A stretch of 64,000 nucleotides of DNA from Deinococcus malanensis (GTDB taxonomy: Bacteria > Deinococcota > Deinococci > Deinococcales > Deinococcaceae), in contig NZ_BMPP01000001.1 of the NCBI RefSeq assembly GCF_014647655.1, positions 426,636 through 490,635 of the forward strand, read 5' to 3'. The notes under the pieces are model-generated. The model saw only the letters and a list, made by a program, of their open reading frames with translations. It was not told the origin of the DNA and searched no databases. Position numbers and translations under genes: made by a program. Position 1 is the first letter of the stretch; every line of letters starts with the position of its first letter. Of this stretch, positions 37,286 to 49,181 are shown one piece after another.

Positions 37286-39292
37286 ATGACCGCGAACAAC
37301 GAATTCTTCCTGACCACGGCGATTGACTACGCCAACGGTGCCCCGCACATCGGCCACGTGTACGAGAAGATTCTGGCCGACGCCATCGTGCGCTACCAGC
37401 GTCTGGCCGGAAAGAACGTCACCTTCGTCATGGGCACCGACGAACACGGCGAGAAGATCAGCAAGGCCGCCGCGAAAGAGGGTCTGACTCCTCAGGCTCT
37501 GGTAGACGACCTGAGCGTGCGCGCCTTCAAAGGCCTGTGGGACCGCCTGGGCATCAGTTACAGCGAGTTCATCCGCACCACCGAAGGCCGCCACAAGCGC
37601 TTCGTGCAGGACGTCCTGCAGCGTGTCTATGACAGTGGGGACATCTATTTCGCCGAGTACGAGGGTCTGTACTCGGTGGGCGCCGAGCGTTACGTTACCG
37701 AGAAGGAGCTTGTCGAGGGCCCCGACGGCGTGCGCCGCTTTCCCGGAGACAAGGACCCGCCCGAACTGCGGCGCGAGGCCAACTACTTCTTCCGCATGGA
37801 AAAGTACCAGGAGTGGCTGCTGGGCTACCTGCGCGAGAACCCGGACCTGATTCAGCCCTCCGGCTACCGCAACGAGGTCCTGGAAATGCTCAGGGAGCCC
37901 ATCGGGGACCTCAGCATCAGCCGCCCGAAAAACCGCGTGCCCTGGGGGGTCGAGCTGCCCTGGGACGCCGACCACGTGACCTACGTGTGGTTTGATGCGC
38001 TGCTCAGCTACCTCACGCCGCTGGTCACCCGGGGAGTGAACGAGACTGTCAGCGGGCTGGCGTGGCACGTGATCGGGAAGGACATCCTCAAGCCGCACGC
38101 GGTGTTTTGGCCCACCATGCTCAAGGCCGCCGGCCTGCCGGTGTACCGCAAGCTGGTGGTGCACAGCCACATCCTGGCCGAGGACGGCCGCAAGATGGGC
38201 AAGTCGCTGGGCAACGCCATCGACCCCGAAAAACTGGTCGCGGACTACCCGGTAGACGCCATCCGCTACGCGATGCTGCGCGAGGCGACCCTCAGCGCAG
38301 ACAGCCCGTTTGGTGAGGGCATTCTGGTCTCGCGCCTGAACAGCGACCTGGCCAACGACCTGGGTAACCTGCTTTCGCGCACGGTCAGCATGATCCAGAA
38401 GTACCGTGAAGGAGTCGTACCGGCCCCCGGACAACCGGCCGACCGTGAGCGGGTGATCGAGGCCGCGGCCATTGCTCTGCCCGGCGAGGTCCTGCGCCTT
38501 GTGGGCGACCTGAAGGTGAACATGGCCATCGAGGCGGCCATGAACTTCGTGCGCGACCTCAACCGCTACATCGCGGAAAGCGCACCCTGGAACCTGGCCA
38601 AGAGCGAGGACACCCAGGGAAGACTCGACACCGTGCTGTACACCGCTGCCGAGGGCCTGCGCGTGGCCAGTGTGTGCCTGGAGGCCGTGATCCCCGGCAA
38701 GGCCCGCGAGCTGCGCGCCCAGCTTGGGCTGGGTGGCCAGACTTACGCCCTGACCGGAGCCTGGGGCCTGACCCCGGCAGGTACACGGGTGCAGGGCGGC
38801 CCGATCCTGTTTCCCAAACCCGAACCGAAACCTGCACCCGCCGCCACGGTACCGGCCAAGGCAGCACCTGCTCCCCGAAACGAGAAAAAAGACATGACCC
38901 AGGCTGTAGCTCAACCCAAAATCAACACCCAGCCCACCCCCACTGCCACCCCTGCATCCACCGAGGCCCTGATCAGCATCGATGACTTTGCGCGGATCGA
39001 CCTGCGTATCGCTGAGGTCGTGGCCTGTGAAGCGGTCGAGAAGGCCGATAAACTCCTGAAACTGACCGTCAGGCTGGGCGACGAGACCCGCACCGTGGTC
39101 AGCGGTATCCGCAAGTGGTACGAACCGGCCGATCTGGTGGGCCGCAAGGTCGTGCTGGTCGCCAACCTGAAGCCCGCCAAGCTGCGCGGCATCGAGTCCC
39201 AGGGCATGATCCTGGCCGCCGAGGACGCGGACGGCAACCTGGACCTGGTCGGAACAGGTCTGGACCTGCCCAGCGGCACCAAGGTCCGCTGA
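37286..39292 (+). CDS. metG: methionyl-tRNA synthetase with C-terminal tRNA-binding domain
   Basis: 668 residues from the ATG at 37286, preceded by GGAGGAGAG, one of the strongest Shine-Dalgarno sequences here. The HIGH motif is in [11 protein letters not shown], the KMSKS-like motif is RKMGKSLGN. The connective-peptide knuckle has no CxxC pairs, so it looks like a metal-free form. An Ala/Pro linker (about 530-580) leads to an EMAP-II/Trbp111-like domain ([25 protein letters not shown]) for tRNA binding. It charges initiator and elongator tRNA-Met. Unlike its leaderless neighbours it has a 5' leader of about 190 nt containing an attenuator. Confidence 0.96.
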   Translation: MTANNEFFLTTAIDYANGAPHIGHVYEKILADAIVRYQRLAGKNVTFVMGTDEHGEKISKAAAKEGLTPQALVDDLSVRAFKGLWDRLGISYSEFIRTTEGRHKRFVQDVLQRVYDSGDIYFAEYEGLYSVGAERYVTEKELVEGPDGVRRFPGDKDPPELRREANYFFRMEKYQEWLLGYLRENPDLIQPSGYRNEVLEMLREPIGDLSISRPKNRVPWGVELPWDADHVTYVWFDALLSYLTPLVTRGVNETVSGLAWHVIGKDILKPHAVFWPTMLKAAGLPVYRKLVVHSHILAEDGRKMGKSLGNAIDPEKLVADYPVDAIRYAMLREATLSADSPFGEGILVSRLNSDLANDLGNLLSRTVSMIQKYREGVVPAPGQPADRERVIEAAAIALPGEVLRLVGDLKVNMAIEAAMNFVRDLNRYIAESAPWNLAKSEDTQGRLDTVLYTAAEGLRVASVCLEAVIPGKARELRAQLGLGGQTYALTGAWGLTPAGTRVQGGPILFPKPEPKPAPAATVPAKAAPAPRNEKKDMTQAVAQPKINTQPTPTATPASTEALISIDDFARIDLRIAEVVACEAVEKADKLLKLTVRLGDETRTVVSGIRKWYEPADLVGRKVVLVANLKPAKLRGIESQGMILAAEDADGNLDLVGTGLDLPSGTKVR

Positions 39293-39325
39293 GGCCTTCA
39301 GCCCGGGATCACGAACGGAGGGTGT

Positions 39326-39359
39326 CGGGGGCGCCGGGATGACTGTCCCGGCGCCCCCG
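39326..39359 (+). terminator. perfect 14-bp GC-rich hairpin after metG
   Basis: Arms 39326-39339 and 39346-39359 with a 6-nt loop. No U-tract follows; the rapZ -10 (TAGACT, 39365-39370) comes 5 nt later. It may insulate rapZ from metG transcription. Confidence 0.65.
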
Positions 39360-39376
39360 CGTACTAGACTGCCGGC

Positions 39377-40219
39377 ATGCCGTTCGTGGTTGTGTCCGGG
39401 CTTTCCGGCAGTGGAAAAAGTACCGCGTTGCGGGCACTTGAAGACGCCGGCTTCTTTATCACCGATAACCTCCCCCCGGAGTTGTGGGGCCCCATGTACG
39501 ACCTGAGCAAGGCCCGGGGTCTGACGCGCGTGGCGGTCAGCACCGACGCCCGCACGCGGGATTTTCTGGGTGCGCTGGACGACAGCTATATGAGGCTCTC
39601 GCGCCGTGAGGAGGACCTTCATACGCTGTATCTGGAGGCCAATTCGGAGGTGCTGCTCAAGCGCTACAACTTCACCCGCCGCGAGCATCCGCTGGGGGAG
39701 ACCCTGATGGTGGATTTTGCCCGCGAGCGCGAATTGCTCGCCCCGCTGAGGGCCATCGCCGACACCGTGATCGACACCACCGACCTGAGCGCCAATGACC
39801 TGGGAGAACGGGTGCTGCGGCTGTTCCGGCTGGAGCATGACTTTCACCTTCGCCTGCTGTCGTTCGGCTTCAAGCATGCGCCGCCCAGGGACGCCGATCT
39901 GGTTCTGGACGTGCGGTCGCTTCCCAACCCACACTACGACCTGGCCCTGCGTCCGCGCACCGGTCTGGACCGTGAGGTGGCGCAGTACGTGTTTCAGGAC
40001 CAGGCGGGAGAGGACTTTTACATGAACCTGCGGGACTTTGTGCGCACCAGCGCCGAACGGGCCCGCGATACCGGCCGGCACGGATACACCGTCGCGGTGG
40101 GGTGTACTGGAGGGCAGCACCGCAGCGTGGCCGTCGCCAGCCGGCTGGCTGCCGACCTGCGCGACCTGAACGTGGATCTTACCGACCACCGGGACATGAA
40201 CGCCGGGACCAGGGAATGA
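39377..40219 (+). CDS. rapZ: RNase adapter RapZ / nucleotide-binding protein
   Basis: 280 residues. Walker [17 protein letters not shown], followed by [12 protein letters not shown]. The C-terminal domain has [22 protein letters not shown] and the nucleotide-sensing [16 protein letters not shown]. In E. coli the protein guides RNase E to the GlmZ small RNA; in many other bacteria it is paired with yvcK. Leaderless start, TAGACT 6 nt upstream. Its stop overlaps the yvcK ATG (ATGA). Confidence 0.94.
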   Translation: MPFVVVSGLSGSGKSTALRALEDAGFFITDNLPPELWGPMYDLSKARGLTRVAVSTDARTRDFLGALDDSYMRLSRREEDLHTLYLEANSEVLLKRYNFTRREHPLGETLMVDFARERELLAPLRAIADTVIDTTDLSANDLGERVLRLFRLEHDFHLRLLSFGFKHAPPRDADLVLDVRSLPNPHYDLALRPRTGLDREVAQYVFQDQAGEDFYMNLRDFVRTSAERARDTGRHGYTVAVGCTGGQHRSVAVASRLAADLRDLNVDLTDHRDMNAGTRE

Positions 40220-41643
40220 GCGACCCCCCACTGCGGCGCGATCAGATTGGCGCGGTTTTCCCTGCGGAGAACGGTGCTGCGGGCCATCACAGGACCCGGC
40301 GCGCCCGCATGTGGATGCATCCTGGCATCGGCGTCAAGCGCTGGCTGATGCTGTTCGTGGTCTGCACCCTGATTGGTGCGGTCGGCTTCCTGCACTTCAC
40401 CTGGACCGGGCCGCTGCATTTCACAGCCACCAAATGGATCCTGTGGGTCAACCGCTTTCTGCGGCCGGAATTCATGCCGCTGTACCTGGGAGGCATGATC
40501 ATCATGGCCCTGTCGCTGCTGGGGGCCCTCTGGAGCATCGCCATGCTCAGCCGGAGCGTGTTGCGGGGAACGGGTACGGCTCCCAGTACAGCCGTGGACG
40601 TTATCTATGCCCGGCATACCCTGGGCCGCGCGCCGCGGGTGGTGGCCCTGGGAGGCGGCACCGGCCTGTCGAATCTTCTCAAGGGCCTGCGGGAGATCAC
40701 CGGAAATACCACCGCCATCGTGGCCATTTCCGATGACGGCGGCAGCAGCGGCCGGCTGCGTGAATCACTGGACATGATCGCTCCAGGCGATCTGACCGAC
40801 TGCTACGCCGCCCTGTCCGACAGCCCGGTGATGGCCCGGCTGATGCTGCACCGCTTCGCACGTGGAGACGGCATCCAGGGGCATACCTTCGGGAACCTGA
40901 TGCTTGCCACCCTCAGCGAGGAGGAGGGTGGGCTTGGTGCCGCCATGCAGGACATTCATGAGGTCCTGAGGATTCGTGGCCACGTCTATCCGGCGACCCT
41001 GCATCCAGCGACCCTGGTTGCGCAGCTGAGCGATGGCCGGGTCATCCGGGGTGAAAGTCATTTCGCGACCGCTGTGGGCGAGGCCCGGATCGAACAGGTG
41101 CGGCTCGACCCGCCCGACGTGCCGGTCATGGGCGCCATTCCGCGTGCGCTGGAAGAGGCGGAACTGATTGTCCTGGGGCCAGGTAGCCTGTACACCAGCA
41201 TCATTCCGGCCCTGCTGGTGCAGGAGATCGCGGTGGGCATCCGCAACTCGCCGGCGCCGCTGGTCTACGTGGCCAGCCTGATGACTGAACCTGGCGAGAC
41301 AGATGGCCATACGCTGGAAGATCATGTCAGCGCCATTGTCCGTCACCTGGGCCGGACCCCGGACCATATTCTGGTCAACAGCGCCACCCCGCCACAGGAT
41401 GTGCTCGACCGCTATGCCCAGCAGGGAGCGAGGCTGCTGAACCTGAATGGAGCCGCCCAGGACCTCCGCGACCGGGTGCGCAGCCTGCCCCTGCTGCAGC
41501 CCAACCAGGCCCGTCATGACCCGCATGCGCTGGCCCAGGCCCTATTGACCTACACGCTACGGCCGTCACCCCTGGCGGGGCATAAGGCAGCCCTGATGTC
41601 CTTGCGGCAATCCGAAGTCGTAAAGGAACGAGCGATCAAGTGA
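40216..41643 (+). CDS. yvcK: YvcK/CofD-like gluconeogenesis factor with N-terminal membrane anchor
   Basis: 475 residues. The core has the UDP-sugar/NAD-binding [47 protein letters not shown] and NSATPP blocks of the YvcK family. Ahead of it are about 115 residues with two hydrophobic helices (about 40-60 and 84-108), so this member is probably membrane-tethered, unlike the soluble B. subtilis protein. YvcK proteins bind UDP-GlcNAc and affect carbon metabolism and cell shape. Coupled to rapZ; the third usual partner whiA is absent downstream. Confidence 0.93.
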   Translation: MSDPPLRRDQIGAVFPAENGAAGHHRTRRARMWMHPGIGVKRWLMLFVVCTLIGAVGFLHFTWTGPLHFTATKWILWVNRFLRPEFMPLYLGGMIIMALSLLGALWSIAMLSRSVLRGTGTAPSTAVDVIYARHTLGRAPRVVALGGGTGLSNLLKGLREITGNTTAIVAISDDGGSSGRLRESLDMIAPGDLTDCYAALSDSPVMARLMLHRFARGDGIQGHTFGNLMLATLSEEEGGLGAAMQDIHEVLRIRGHVYPATLHPATLVAQLSDGRVIRGESHFATAVGEARIEQVRLDPPDVPVMGAIPRALEEAELIVLGPGSLYTSIIPALLVQEIAVGIRNSPAPLVYVASLMTEPGETDGHTLEDHVSAIVRHLGRTPDHILVNSATPPQDVLDRYAQQGARLLNLNGAAQDLRDRVRSLPLLQPNQARHDPHALAQALLTYTLRPSPLAGHKAALMSLRQSEVVKERAIK

Positions 41644-41793
41644 TGTGTCCGGCAGGTCCTCTGCTGGCGTAGGGATGAGCGCCTGAAGTTGGTCCGGGAC
41701 AGTCGATGGGTGTGGAAGCCGACGTATGACAAATGTTGAGGTGCCGGAGCCCACGATGGTTCGTGCCACCGTGAGCTCCATCGCAGCCAGCCC

Positions 41794-41826
41794 ACAGGTG
41801 CGCTGTGACCGGGTCAGCGCACCTGT
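41794..41826 (+). terminator. 12-bp hairpin downstream of yvcK
   Basis: ACAGGTGCGCTG (41794-41805) is complementary to 41815-41826, loop of 9. ACTCCTGTTTCC follows, a weak U-tract. Lies 150 nt after the yvcK stop and 100 nt before proA. Confidence 0.6.
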
Positions 41827-41925
41827 ACTCCTGTTTCCTCACTGAATCCGCGTCCGGCGTCATTCAGACAAACCTGCCTACCCGGCCCGGCGCAGGGAAA
41901 CTGAGGTGGCTGGTAGCCTGGACCT

Positions 41926-43218
41926 ATGACCACCGCGTTCCCGGAATCACAACCTCCCCTGCGTGTGGTGGCCCAGCACGCACGCACGGCAGCACGTACC
42001 CTGCGTTCGCTCAGCACAGAACGGAAAGTCGACGGGCTTCTGGCACTGGCCGCAGAATTACGTGCCCGTGAAAGCCAGATCCTGGCGGCGAACGCCCAGG
42101 ATGTGGCCGCGGCCCAGGCCGCCGGGCTGCCGTCAGCCATGGTGGACCGGTTGCGGCTGACCTCGCCTGGGCTTCAGGCCATGGCCTCGGATGTCGAAGC
42201 GGTAGCCAGCCTTTCTGATCCGGTAGGGGAGACCACACCTGAACAGCTGTTGCCCAGCGGCATCCGCGTCTCGACCCGCCGGGTTCCTCTGGGGGTCCTG
42301 GGCGTGATCTATGAGAGCCGACCGAACGTCACGGTGGACGTGGCGGCCCTGGCGCTGATGAGCGGCAATGCAGTGATACTGAGGGGGGGCAAGGAAACGG
42401 TCCGCAGCAACGCAGCCCTGGAGGAAGCCATTCAGGCCGCCCTGCACTCCAAGGGCCTGCCCCGCGAGGCCGTGCAGGTGGTCCGTGACCCTGCACGCGA
42501 ACGCATGCTGGAATTGCTCAGGCTTGACGATCTGGTGGACGCGATTATTCCGCGGGGGGGCGCGGCCTTGCACCGGTTCTGTGTCGAGAACGCTACCGTG
42601 CCGGTCATTGTGGGTGGGATCGGGGTGGTGCACCTGTACCTGGACGGCAGCTTCACCCGTGACCCGGATGATGTGCGCCGGGCCGCAGAGGTGATCCAGA
42701 ACGCCAAGGTGCAGAAACCCAGTGCCTGCAACGCGCTGGATACGCTGCTTATTGACCGCGCGGCTCTGCCTGCCCTGCCGCGGATTGCGCAGCAGCTCGC
42801 CGCATCGGGGGTAGACCTGCGGGCCGACCCGGAGGTCCTGTCCGGCCTCAGCGCAGCAGGGATACAGGCGCACCCGGCCCAGTCAGCAGATTACGGGCAG
42901 GAGTTTCTGGCCCTGACCATGAGTCTCAAGGTAGTCTCTGGACTTGACGAGGCCCTGGACTTTATCGCCGCTCACGGCAACCATACCGACGTCATCCTGA
43001 CCCGTGATCCCGCGCAGGCTCAGCGCTTTGTGCAGGATGTAGACAGTGCGGCCGTGATGGTTAACGCCAGCCCCCGGTTCAACGACGGTGGGCAGCTGGG
43101 CCTGGGTGCCGAAGTCGCCATCAGCACCCAGAAACTTCATGCGCGCGGGCCGATGGGCCTGCGAGAGCTGACCACCACGAAATGGGTAGTCCTTGGTGAC
43201 GGCCATATACGCGCCTGA
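41926..43218 (+). CDS. proA: gamma-glutamyl phosphate reductase
   Basis: 430 residues. Aldehyde-dehydrogenase fold: [18 protein letters not shown] near residue 120, ILRGGKE, the catalytic Cys in [12 protein letters not shown], and the C-terminal [31 protein letters not shown]. It reduces glutamyl-5-phosphate to the semialdehyde in proline synthesis. proB is not adjacent. TAGCCT is 6 nt before the ATG (leaderless). Confidence 0.95.
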   Translation: MTTAFPESQPPLRVVAQHARTAARTLRSLSTERKVDGLLALAAELRARESQILAANAQDVAAAQAAGLPSAMVDRLRLTSPGLQAMASDVEAVASLSDPVGETTPEQLLPSGIRVSTRRVPLGVLGVIYESRPNVTVDVAALALMSGNAVILRGGKETVRSNAALEEAIQAALHSKGLPREAVQVVRDPARERMLELLRLDDLVDAIIPRGGAALHRFCVENATVPVIVGGIGVVHLYLDGSFTRDPDDVRRAAEVIQNAKVQKPSACNALDTLLIDRAALPALPRIAQQLAASGVDLRADPEVLSGLSAAGIQAHPAQSADYGQEFLALTMSLKVVSGLDEALDFIAAHGNHTDVILTRDPAQAQRFVQDVDSAAVMVNASPRFNDGGQLGLGAEVAISTQKLHARGPMGLRELTTTKWVVLGDGHIRA

Positions 43219-43268
43219 ATGCCAATTGCTTGAAAGCTGAGTCAGTCTGGCCGCAAAAGGAGGCTGGT

Positions 43269-43601
43269 TCAGGCTGAGATCAGCGGTGCTGTGGCCCGGT
43301 ACTGATCAGGCGGCATCAGAACCTGCCGGGCCATGCCGATCAACCACAGGCGCGCTTCGAGTGAGGTGCTGGCGTGGCAATGGGCCTGACGCATGATCAG
43401 GAGCCACGCATCCTGTACACGGGTGTCAGGGTCAGGCAGTTTTGAACGCTCGGCCATGGCATACAGCAGCGGGGCGTAGCGCCGGTGGAGCTCTCTCAGG
43501 GCCTCCAGATCATTTTGAGCCAGCGCACACAACAGATCGGCGTCCGATAACGCGCCCATCCCGGTTGAAGCGGATTCTGCTTGTGCATCAGCCCGCACCA
43601 T
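43269..43601 (-). CDS. orphan sigma-70 region-2-like protein
   Basis: 110 residues. Residues about 20-95 look like region 2 of an ECF sigma factor: DADLLCALAQNDLEALRELHRRYAPLLYAMA (2.1), VQDAWLLIMRQA (2.2, core-binding) and EARLWLIGMARQVL (2.3/2.4-like). The protein stops 15 residues later, with no region 4 for -35 recognition. It could be a remnant, or a small regulator that binds RNA polymerase core. Preceded by a small Cys-containing protein gene 14 nt upstream, probably one operon. No close family recognised. Confidence 0.65.
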   Translation of the reverse strand: MVRADAQAESASTGMGALSDADLLCALAQNDLEALRELHRRYAPLLYAMAERSKLPDPDTRVQDAWLLIMRQAHCHASTSLEARLWLIGMARQVLMPPDQYRATAPLISA

Positions 43602-43615
43602 GGAGGTCAAACCTT

Positions 43616-43864
43616 TCACACAGCCTCCGGAAGTTGGGACGGCAACAGTTTGAAGTCGGAAGGCACCCAGCCAGATTGCTGCAGGGCAGAACGGAAGCCA
43701 GCAGTGTGGAGGGCCGTGAAAGTTGCATCTTTGGTCAGTGTATGGAGCGGTCGACACCGTGGCTCTGGGAATTCAAACCCACCGCAGTCACACGTCTCCT
43801 GGCCGCCAACAGAGGGTTGGTCTGACCACGAGACAGTGATGTGACTTTTGGCGTACAGAGGCAT
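43616..43864 (-). CDS. small Cys-containing protein upstream of the sigma-like gene
   Basis: 82 residues; the ATG at 43864 has AGGAG 5-6 nt upstream. Cys25, Cys27 and Cys37, with His41 nearby (CDCGG...RC...H), could form a small zinc knuckle. No homologue recognised. The spacing to the sigma-like gene suggests co-transcription, so it might act as a partner or sensor; that is speculation. Confidence 0.5.
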   Translation of the reverse strand: MPLYAKSHITVSWSDQPSVGGQETCDCGGFEFPEPRCRPLHTLTKDATFTALHTAGFRSALQQSGWVPSDFKLLPSQLPEAV

Positions 43865-44592
43865 ACATTCTCCTGGCGCCATCAGCAGCCGGTAAGGGCT
43901 CGGCGCCGTCGTGAGTGATCTCAACCGGTGACCCTCTAACCTTAGATTGTGTGCAATTAAAATGGTAGTGCCCAGCAGAGAGGGTTCATTAATCTAATTG
44001 CAGGTACAGCGGCTTCACGTGTAGCCGTCGCCTGACATGAGCAGATCTTCATTTTGAGCGGGACCCATATTGGCAGTTCTGGCTGGTCCCGTGATCTGTT
44101 GGTCACCCGCCCTATGCTCTGTGTCTCTTGCTCTGGGAGTTATATTCCGTGTTCCGTGCAAAAGCCAAAGTCGTTCAGTGATTTTCCGCCCCTGCTGGAA
44201 TGTCATAGAGCACATGGTGCTGCCGGTGTTAAAAGTTCAGGCACAAGCCGGTGGCGGGTCGGGCGCACCATTCCTGTAGATGGCAGGTTTACGCAGGGCC
44301 CTGCACTATCAGGGGGACCAGTACTGGCACGTGATCAAGAATTGTGAACGATAAGAGGTCGTTATAGAAACTCCGCTGTTCCGTGGTGAGGTGCTCGCTG
44401 CCTCACTTGCGGATGCGCCTGACCCAGCGTGAGCCTCCTGGGCGCCGGGCTTTTCGGAATCCCCCACGGCTTTTCTAGGCTCAACCGGGGTTGACAGGGT
44501 GATAAGGTGTGAACCCAGTTCAGTTCCGAACAGACAAAGGTCAAGCCTCATGTGACTCGTGGCATGACCTTTCTCTACATCATGTGGCTGAC
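43865..44592. other. gene-poor intergenic region
   Basis: About 730 bases, AT-rich near 43935-44050, between the sigma-like operon and the 3' end of dxs. Short open frames on both strands lack ribosome sites, leaderless signals or recognisable products. A TTGACA at 44491-44496 (plus strand) has no clear matching -10 or gene. No repeat or tRNA seen. Confidence 0.45.
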
Positions 44593-46472
<1,880 letters not shown>

Positions 46473-46476
<4 letters not shown>

Positions 46477-47171
46477 GGCTGACTCCCCGAGCGGGGTGTG
46501 CTGAAGTTGCGTCCCGTGAGCAGCAGGCCTTCGGGGGAGCGGACCTCGCCGGTAAACGGGGTAAACCACAGCTGCTGGGTGGCGGGGAACAGCCCCCCGA
46601 CGGTGTCGCTCATCTGCCGGGTCACCACCCAGACATTGAAGGTGCCGCCCGGCGTCTGCACGCGCCTCTGTTGCTGCACCAGATAGCTGTAGGTCACGCT
46701 GCCCTGCGCCTGCGTTTTGCCGGCGTCATCGACTACCGTGACCTGACTCTGGCCCTGCCAGGCCAGGCCTACGCGCCAGGACCCCGGGGCCGGATACTCC
46801 TGCATCGGCGGCTCCAGGCGAATGGTCAGGCCCGGCTTGCGGATGCCCTGCAAGAAAACCCCGCTGTCCGTGAAGGTGCGGAACCAGGTCTGCTGGGCGC
46901 CGCGGCCCGTCAGTTCGAACGTCTGCACGGTCTGGCCGGCAAATACCGAGGGGCCCATGGCGCGCAGCGTATAGGGAATGGCAGTGGCTGGGTCGCCCTC
47001 CGGCAGGTAGGACCAGGCCAGCCCGGCCTCGCGCGGGTAGAACGACACCCCGCTGACAGGAGTACTGGCCTGCACGGTCGAGGGAGCCGCCGAACGGGTG
47101 GGGGCACACGCCCCCAGACCCAGCAGGGCCACGAGCAGCGACAGACGGACCAGCAACAGGCGTTCAGACAT
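46473..47171 (-). CDS. predicted lipoprotein upstream of dxs
   Basis: 232 residues from the ATG at 47171, with TACCCT 7 nt upstream (leaderless). The signal peptide has a long hydrophobic core and a lipobox (LGAC). The mature part is beta-rich, including WYLVQ-like strands and a [15 protein letters not shown] segment that resembles DUF3108-like or LolA-like beta-barrel domains, but I cannot assign a family. Overlap with dxs suggests shared translation rather than a known functional link. Confidence 0.72.
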
Positions 47172-47274
47172 GGTGCTCAGGGTAAACCTCAACTCGCCTT
47201 GCATGCTCACAGCTAACATGAAAACCGGCTGACTTTTGCCCTGACTTGCGGGACATGGACGCACGACCAAGAAA

Positions 47275-47299
47275 GAAGGGACGCCACAAGCGTCCCTTC
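47275..47299 (-). terminator. intrinsic terminator after the pspA gene
   Basis: 10-bp stem GAAGGGACGC/GCGTCCCTTC with loop CACAA; followed on the minus strand by TTTCTTGG. 17 nt after the stop. Confidence 0.82.
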
Positions 47300-47315
47300 C
47301 CCCTGAGCCGGGTGG

Positions 47316-47996
47316 TCAGCCGGGTTTGCCCTGTTCACCCTGCACGCGGGCTTTCAGGGCCGCGAGTGCGTCGTCCACGTCCTTGTCGCGGCCCAGGTCC
47401 CGCAACTGGGCGTCGATGTCATTTTCGCGCCGCAGGTCTGACATGGCACGGTTGCGGTCCTCCATGCCCGCGACCTTCTGTTCCATCTCGTTGAAGGCGT
47501 CCATCGCGCCGCCCGCCTTATCGAAACCCGAGACGCGGTCCAGCGTGGCGCCGGCCTGCGCCGTTTTCTGACGGGCCGCGAGCAGGGTCTTTTTGGACTC
47601 CATTTCGTCGATTTTGGCTTCCAGCGCGCGCAACTGGGTCCGCAGCTGGTCGACCGTGTTGGTCTGGGTGGCACGCTGTTCGTCGAAGCCAGCGGCAAGA
47701 TCCTTGTGGTTCTGTGCGCGGCGCAGGGCTTCACGCGCCAAGTCCTCGCTGCCGCCGCGCAGGGCCTCTTCCGCCTTCTTCTCGTACTCGGTGGCCAGCT
47801 TGCGGTTGGTGGTGGCCTCGCGCTCCAGCTTGATGTTCTGGCTCATGGCTTCTGCCACTTCGCTGCGGGCATCCGTATAGGCGCTGCGCATGTCACGCAG
47901 CGACTGGTCGATAATCTTGCCGGGGTCCTCGGCCTTGGTGATCATGTCGTTGACATTGGCTCGGAGAAGGCGGGACAGGCGATCAAGAATGGACAT
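47316..47996 (-). CDS. pspA: PspA/IM30 family protein
   Basis: 226 residues, almost all predicted coiled coil, with the N-terminal ILDRLSRLLRANVNDMITKAEDPGKIIDQSLRDM membrane-binding helix of the family. Charged heptads run to about residue 200. PspA proteins form ESCRT-III-like scaffolds on damaged inner membranes. AAGGAGGT lies before the ATG, a near-perfect Shine-Dalgarno in contrast to leaderless neighbours. No PspBC or PspF nearby. Confidence 0.9.
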   Translation of the reverse strand: MSILDRLSRLLRANVNDMITKAEDPGKIIDQSLRDMRSAYTDARSEVAEAMSQNIKLEREATTNRKLATEYEKKAEEALRGGSEDLAREALRRAQNHKDLAAGFDEQRATQTNTVDQLRTQLRALEAKIDEMESKKTLLAARQKTAQAGATLDRVSGFDKAGGAMDAFNEMEQKVAGMEDRNRAMSDLRRENDIDAQLRDLGRDKDVDDALAALKARVQGEQGKPG

Positions 47997-48103
47997 GGGT
48001 GGAACCTCCTTGCCGCATGATTACGCAGGCCCCCGCCTTCGGGTTGCCGCGCCGGGTGATCCGCAAGACCTGCTGAAGGTCAAATGAGGACGCCTGAAAA
48101 CAG

Positions 48104-48133
48104 AAAAACGCGCGCCCGAAGCTGAGCGCGCGT
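48104..48133 (-). terminator. intrinsic terminator of the secreted protein gene
   Basis: 8-bp stem ACGCGCGC/GCGCGCGT with 10-nt loop; followed on the minus strand by TTTTTCTGTTTTC. 22 nt after the stop. Confidence 0.88.
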
Positions 48134-48154
48134 GATGCCTCAATGGAGTCTGGA

Positions 48155-49012
48155 TCAGAACACGATCGGCCGCAGGCCCACACTTTCGGTGCCGCAGGCC
48201 ACCGTGAGGTTATTGCCGGCGGGCGTGACCGTGCATCCCAGGGCACGCAGGCCGACCAGTGGGAAGATCAGGTTCTTTCCGTCGGTCGCTGGAGCCAGCG
48301 GCAGTTCCACGGCGCCGCCTTCACGCTGAACGGTCTTCTGTCCCACGGTGACCGTGAGGGGAGTCTGTCCGGTCACACTGAGACGGAATTTTCCTCCGCC
48401 CAGGTTCGAGACATTGACCACGCCCACCAGATCGCTGCCCAGGACGTAGGGCTGTCCCTTGACCACTCCGGCAGGAACGGTGATGCGTGCTGCGCTGGCT
48501 GCCGGGGCCTGCACGCCATCGATCACCAGCAGGGTTTCGGCTGCCGCCAGTTCGCTGAGCAGAACGAAGGCCGCAACATTTCCTCCCGCCTTGTCAGAGA
48601 CGAACAGACTGCTGCTCTTTCCGCCGGCCTTCCAGTCGCCGATCACACGGGTCCCGAGTTTGGTCTTGACCAGCGGCCTGAGGGCCGACGCGCTGCTCTT
48701 GGCGTACAGGCAGACAGCTTGCGGGCCAAGTTTCAGCACAGCCGGGCAGCGGATGATCTGGCCTTTGACCAGGGCCCCCAGTTCCACAGCCAGAGAGCTG
48801 GCCACGCGCGTGGTAGCCGCCGAGGGACGCGGGGTCGTGGCAGCGGGCCGGGCCGGAGCGGGGGTGGTCACAGCGGGGCGGGCTGGTGCGGCGGCCGGAG
48901 CCGGGGTGGCCGGAGCAGGAGTGGTCGGCGCCGTCTGGGCAGCAGCGTGGGTAAGAAGACCGGTCGTGAGCAGCAGGGTCACGGCGCGGGCGGAGGTTTT
49001 GACAAGCGACAT
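48155..49012 (-). CDS. secreted protein with Pro/Ala/Thr linker and stalk-like C-terminus
   Basis: 285 residues from the ATG at 49012, which opens a signal peptide (THAAAQ cleavage). TAGCAT lies 8 nt upstream. Residues about 27-70 are a repetitive Pro/Ala/Thr spacer typical of wall-spanning proteins. The C-terminal end (ELPLAPATDGKNLIFPLVGLRALGCTVTPAGNNLTVACG) resembles the copper-amine-oxidase N-terminal 'stalk' repeat found in many secreted proteins. Function unknown. Confidence 0.68.
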   Translation of the reverse strand: MSLVKTSARAVTLLLTTGLLTHAAAQTAPTTPAPATPAPAAAPARPAVTTPAPARPAATTPRPSAATTRVASSLAVELGALVKGQIIRCPAVLKLGPQAVCLYAKSSASALRPLVKTKLGTRVIGDWKAGGKSSSLFVSDKAGGNVAAFVLLSELAAAETLLVIDGVQAPAASAARITVPAGVVKGQPYVLGSDLVGVVNVSNLGGGKFRLSVTGQTPLTVTVGQKTVQREGGAVELPLAPATDGKNLIFPLVGLRALGCTVTPAGNNLTVACGTESVGLRPIVF

Positions 49013-49181
49013 ATGAGGGCATGCTAAACGGGCAGCATGAGCAGGAACTTTGAAAGCTGACGCGCCGGTTGATTCCCTGGGTGTCTGATGCAAGATTCGC
49101 TCAGCCAGGTGGTCATTCAATGTTAAGGCACCGTGGATTGCTTCACAGCGGCGCGGCCGGTCTGACGGTAGGGTCCCTGGT

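Noticed and set aside
37115..40231. A 1038-codon open frame on the minus strand
   Set aside because: It is antisense to metG and rapZ, has no family signature and arises from high-GC third-position bias.
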